Positions 34,273 through 36,197 of a stretch of DNA of 36,197 nucleotides are shown here, piece by piece; position 1 is the stretch's first letter, and every line of letters begins with the position of its first letter. Made by a program: the position numbers and the translations under genes. The DNA is from Nitrospira sp. GTDB taxonomy: Bacteria; Nitrospirota; Nitrospiria; Nitrospirales; Nitrospiraceae. The stretch is from the NCBI GenBank assembly GCA_019636835.1, contig JAHBWU010000040.1, positions 1 through 36,197 of the forward strand. The letters run 5' to 3'. The notes below the pieces were generated by a model. The model searched no databases. It saw only the letters and a list, made by a program, of their open reading frames with translations, and had not been told where the DNA came from.

Positions 34273-35376
34273 GTGACGGCTACTGCGACTTTACCGAGGC
34301 CAATCACCGAATATCAGACGCAGTCGGCGGAGGAATTGTACCGTCGGACGTCGGCGGCGAAGAGCGCGCTCGGTGAGCGAGTGATGATCCTGGGTCATAA
34401 TTACCAGCGGGATGAAGTCATCCAGCACGCCGATTTTCGCGGTGACTCGCTTTTGTTGGCGAAATTGGCCGCCGAACGATCCGAACGCCCGTACATCGTC
34501 TTTTGTGGCGTGCACTTCATGGCCGAGACGGCGGACATTCTCAGCCGTTCTCAACAAACGGTGATCCTGCCGGACATGGCTGCGGGTTGCTCGATGGCTG
34601 ATATGGCGGCGATCGAACAAGTTGATCAGTGCTGGGAAGCGTTAGGCCGCGTGGTTCCGGTCGAAGAGACCGTGATGCCGGCGGTGTATGTGAATTCAGC
34701 GGCGGTGCTCAAGGCGTTTTGTGGCGAGCATGGGGGAATCACCTGCACATCCTCCAACGCGAAAGCGGTGATTGAATGGTGCTGGGCCAGGCGAGAGAAA
34801 ATTCTCTTCTTTCCTGATGAGCACTTGGGCCGTAATACGGCGAACAAGATGGGTATTCCCCGCGAACACATGATCGTCTGGGACCCCTATCAGCCCAACG
34901 GCGGGAATACCAGGGATGCCATCAAGCGAGCCAAACTGATCTTATGGAAGGGGCATTGCAGCGTCCATCAAATGTTTCAACCGGTCCATGTGGATCATTT
35001 TCGCAAGCAGTATCCGGACGGCAACGTCATTGTGCATCCGGAATGTCACGAAGACGTGGTCAATAAGGCGGATCTCATCGGATCGACAGAGTTCATCATT
35101 CGCACGGTGACCGCCGCCCCAGCCGGCACGACGTGGGCGGTTGGGACGGAATTGAATCTCGTCAATCGATTGAAACACGAACTCACCGACAAGAAAGTGT
35201 TTTTCCTGTCATCCACGGTCTGTCAGTGTGCCACGATGTTCCGAATAGATGCGGCTCACCTCTGTTGGACGATGGAGAATCTTGCCGAAGGCCAGGTCGT
35301 CAACCGTATTGTGGTACCGGAAGACGACAAGCGCTGGGCGAAAGTCGCGCTGGATCGCATGATGGCCATCAGTTAG
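34273..35376 (+). CDS. nadA: Quinolinate synthase NadA
   Basis: This 367-residue iron-sulfur enzyme condenses iminoaspartate with dihydroxyacetone phosphate to quinolinate in NAD synthesis. The GTG start at 34273 is backed by GGAGG eight or so bases upstream. Diagnostic segments are GHNYQRDEVIQHADFRGDSL, VFCGVHFMAETADILS, LPDMAAGCSMADMA, GHCSVHQMFQ and VHPECHEDVVNKADLIGST. Cluster ligands should be C106, C229 and one of C317/C319, matching the three-Cys pattern of the B. subtilis-type enzyme as I recall it. No nadB or nadC is beside it. It is divergent from thiC and 80 bp ahead of ileS. Length and motifs are normal. Confidence 0.97.
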   Translation: MTATATLPRPITEYQTQSAEELYRRTSAAKSALGERVMILGHNYQRDEVIQHADFRGDSLLLAKLAAERSERPYIVFCGVHFMAETADILSRSQQTVILPDMAAGCSMADMAAIEQVDQCWEALGRVVPVEETVMPAVYVNSAAVLKAFCGEHGGITCTSSNAKAVIEWCWARREKILFFPDEHLGRNTANKMGIPREHMIVWDPYQPNGGNTRDAIKRAKLILWKGHCSVHQMFQPVHVDHFRKQYPDGNVIVHPECHEDVVNKADLIGSTEFIIRTVTAAPAGTTWAVGTELNLVNRLKHELTDKKVFFLSSTVCQCATMFRIDAAHLCWTMENLAEGQVVNRIVVPEDDKRWAKVALDRMMAIS

Positions 35377-35456
35377 GACTGGTGCCTTCCCCCTTCCTTC
35401 CGGTATAGTCCTCCGATTCCGTATGATCGTCCGGTGAATCTCGGATTCCATTCCCT

Positions 35457-36197
35457 ATGGACTACAAATCAACGCTCAACCTTCCGAAAACCGATTTCCC
35501 GATGAAGGCCAATCTGCCGCAGCGCGAGCCTGAAATGTTGGCCTGGTGGGAACAACAGAAGCTCTATGAGCAGATTCAGGCGATGGGGCAGGGACGGCCG
35601 CGGTATGTGCTCCACGATGGCCCTCCCTACGCCAACGGGCGCATTCACATCGGACACGCGTTGAACAAGATTTTGAAAGATATCATCGTCAAGTCCAAAA
35701 CCATGGCCGGCTTTCATGCCCCATATGTGCCTGGTTGGGATTGCCATGGGTTGCCGATAGAGCACCAAGTCATGAAGGAGCTTGGTGAAAAGAAAAAAGA
35801 CTTGGATGTTTCACAGATCCGCAAACTCTGTCGTGCCTATGCTGAGAAATACGTCGATATTCAGCGCGACGAATTCAAGCGGCTCGGAGTATTGGGAGAA
35901 TGGGAGCGTCCGTACCTCACCATGACGCCAAACTATGAAGCCACGATCATTCGTGAGTTTGGAAAATTCGTTGAGCGTGGCGGAGTCTACAAAGGCTTGA
36001 AACCGGTCCTCTGGTGCACGCAAGATCAAACTGCGCTGGCAGAAGCAGAGGTCGAATACGATGACCATACGTCTCCGTCGATCTATGTGAAGTTCCCTCT
36101 CGTCACATCACCGTCTGTGCTGGCAAAAACATTTCCCGGCGTTTCCTTTCCAGAAGGAACGAAGTTGGTTTCCGTCGTCATCTGGACGACGACGCCC
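35457..36197 (+). CDS. ileS: Isoleucyl-tRNA synthetase (N-terminal part)
   Basis: The first 247 codons run to the right edge. This class I synthetase charges tRNA-Ile. The catalytic signature is present: [23 protein letters not shown] with the HIGH motif, then [13 protein letters not shown] (the second is typical of IleS/ValS/LeuS). The beginning [25 protein letters not shown] is the characteristic IleS start rather than ValS or LeuS. The first part of the editing-domain insertion follows near the edge ([17 protein letters not shown]). The ATG at 35457 follows nadA by 80 bp, possibly with its own promoter; no strong ribosome-binding site is visible. Confidence 0.96.
   Translation, partial: MDYKSTLNLPKTDFPMKANLPQREPEMLAWWEQQKLYEQIQAMGQGRPRYVLHDGPPYANGRIHIGHALNKILKDIIVKSKTMAGFHAPYVPGWDCHGLPIEHQVMKELGEKKKDLDVSQIRKLCRAYAEKYVDIQRDEFKRLGVLGEWERPYLTMTPNYEATIIREFGKFVERGGVYKGLKPVLWCTQDQTALAEAEVEYDDHTSPSIYVKFPLVTSPSVLAKTFPGVSFPEGTKLVSVVIWTTTP

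Overview
The window looks like a chromosomal segment of a Nitrospira-type bacterium (phylum Nitrospirota). I infer this from the thiC plus archaeal-type thi4 pair behind a TPP riboswitch, the overall protein style, and short palindromic intergenic repeats of a kind I associate with this group. No rRNA or other decisive marker is present, so genus-level assignment is moderate confidence. Most of the window has moderately high GC. Positions ~3683-13833 and ~24674-25309 are visibly more AT-rich, which suggests horizontal acquisition.

Layout, left to right. (1) 1-3526, minus strand: the start of a lipoprotein-like SAM methyltransferase, an RND-type membrane fusion protein, and an ECF42-type sigma factor paired with its DGPF/YciI partner. 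(2) 3683-13833, minus strand: an anti-phage island. It is a tightly coupled operon reading vsr - C5-cytosine methyltransferase (drmMII) - drmA helicase - drmB (DUF1998) - drmC (PLD nuclease) - drmE. This is the gene content of a class 2 DISARM system with a Vsr endonuclease at its head. drmE is split by a single -1 frame change. (3) 14423-19606: a small lipoprotein, an EamA transporter, a PAS histidine kinase with its NarL-type regulator, a stand-alone receiver protein, a small unknown protein and an NTF2-like protein. (4) 19607-22415: an accessory patch with an imperfect tandem repeat, an HNH endonuclease with homing-endonuclease-associated repeats, a GNAT acetyltransferase, small unknown genes and an ITR-bounded palindromic element.

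(5) 22526-28484: a PhoD-like lipoprotein phosphatase, unknown proteins, an orphan hexapeptide acetyltransferase, a membrane-anchored unknown protein, a secreted PD40 propeller protein, and about 1 kb with little coding support. (6) 28485-31018, minus strand: a truncated hemoglobin, a YgfZ-type folate/iron-sulfur protein, a degenerate receiver protein and a TPR protein. A second palindromic element lies upstream of them. (7) 31175-34144, minus strand: thi4 and thiC behind a promoter, TPP aptamer and intrinsic terminator. (8) 34273-36197, plus strand: nadA and the start of ileS.

The most interesting material is the DISARM operon with Vsr and frameshifted drmE, the repeat family, the His-type Thi4, and the pseudo-receiver whose reading frame begins in a simple repeat.
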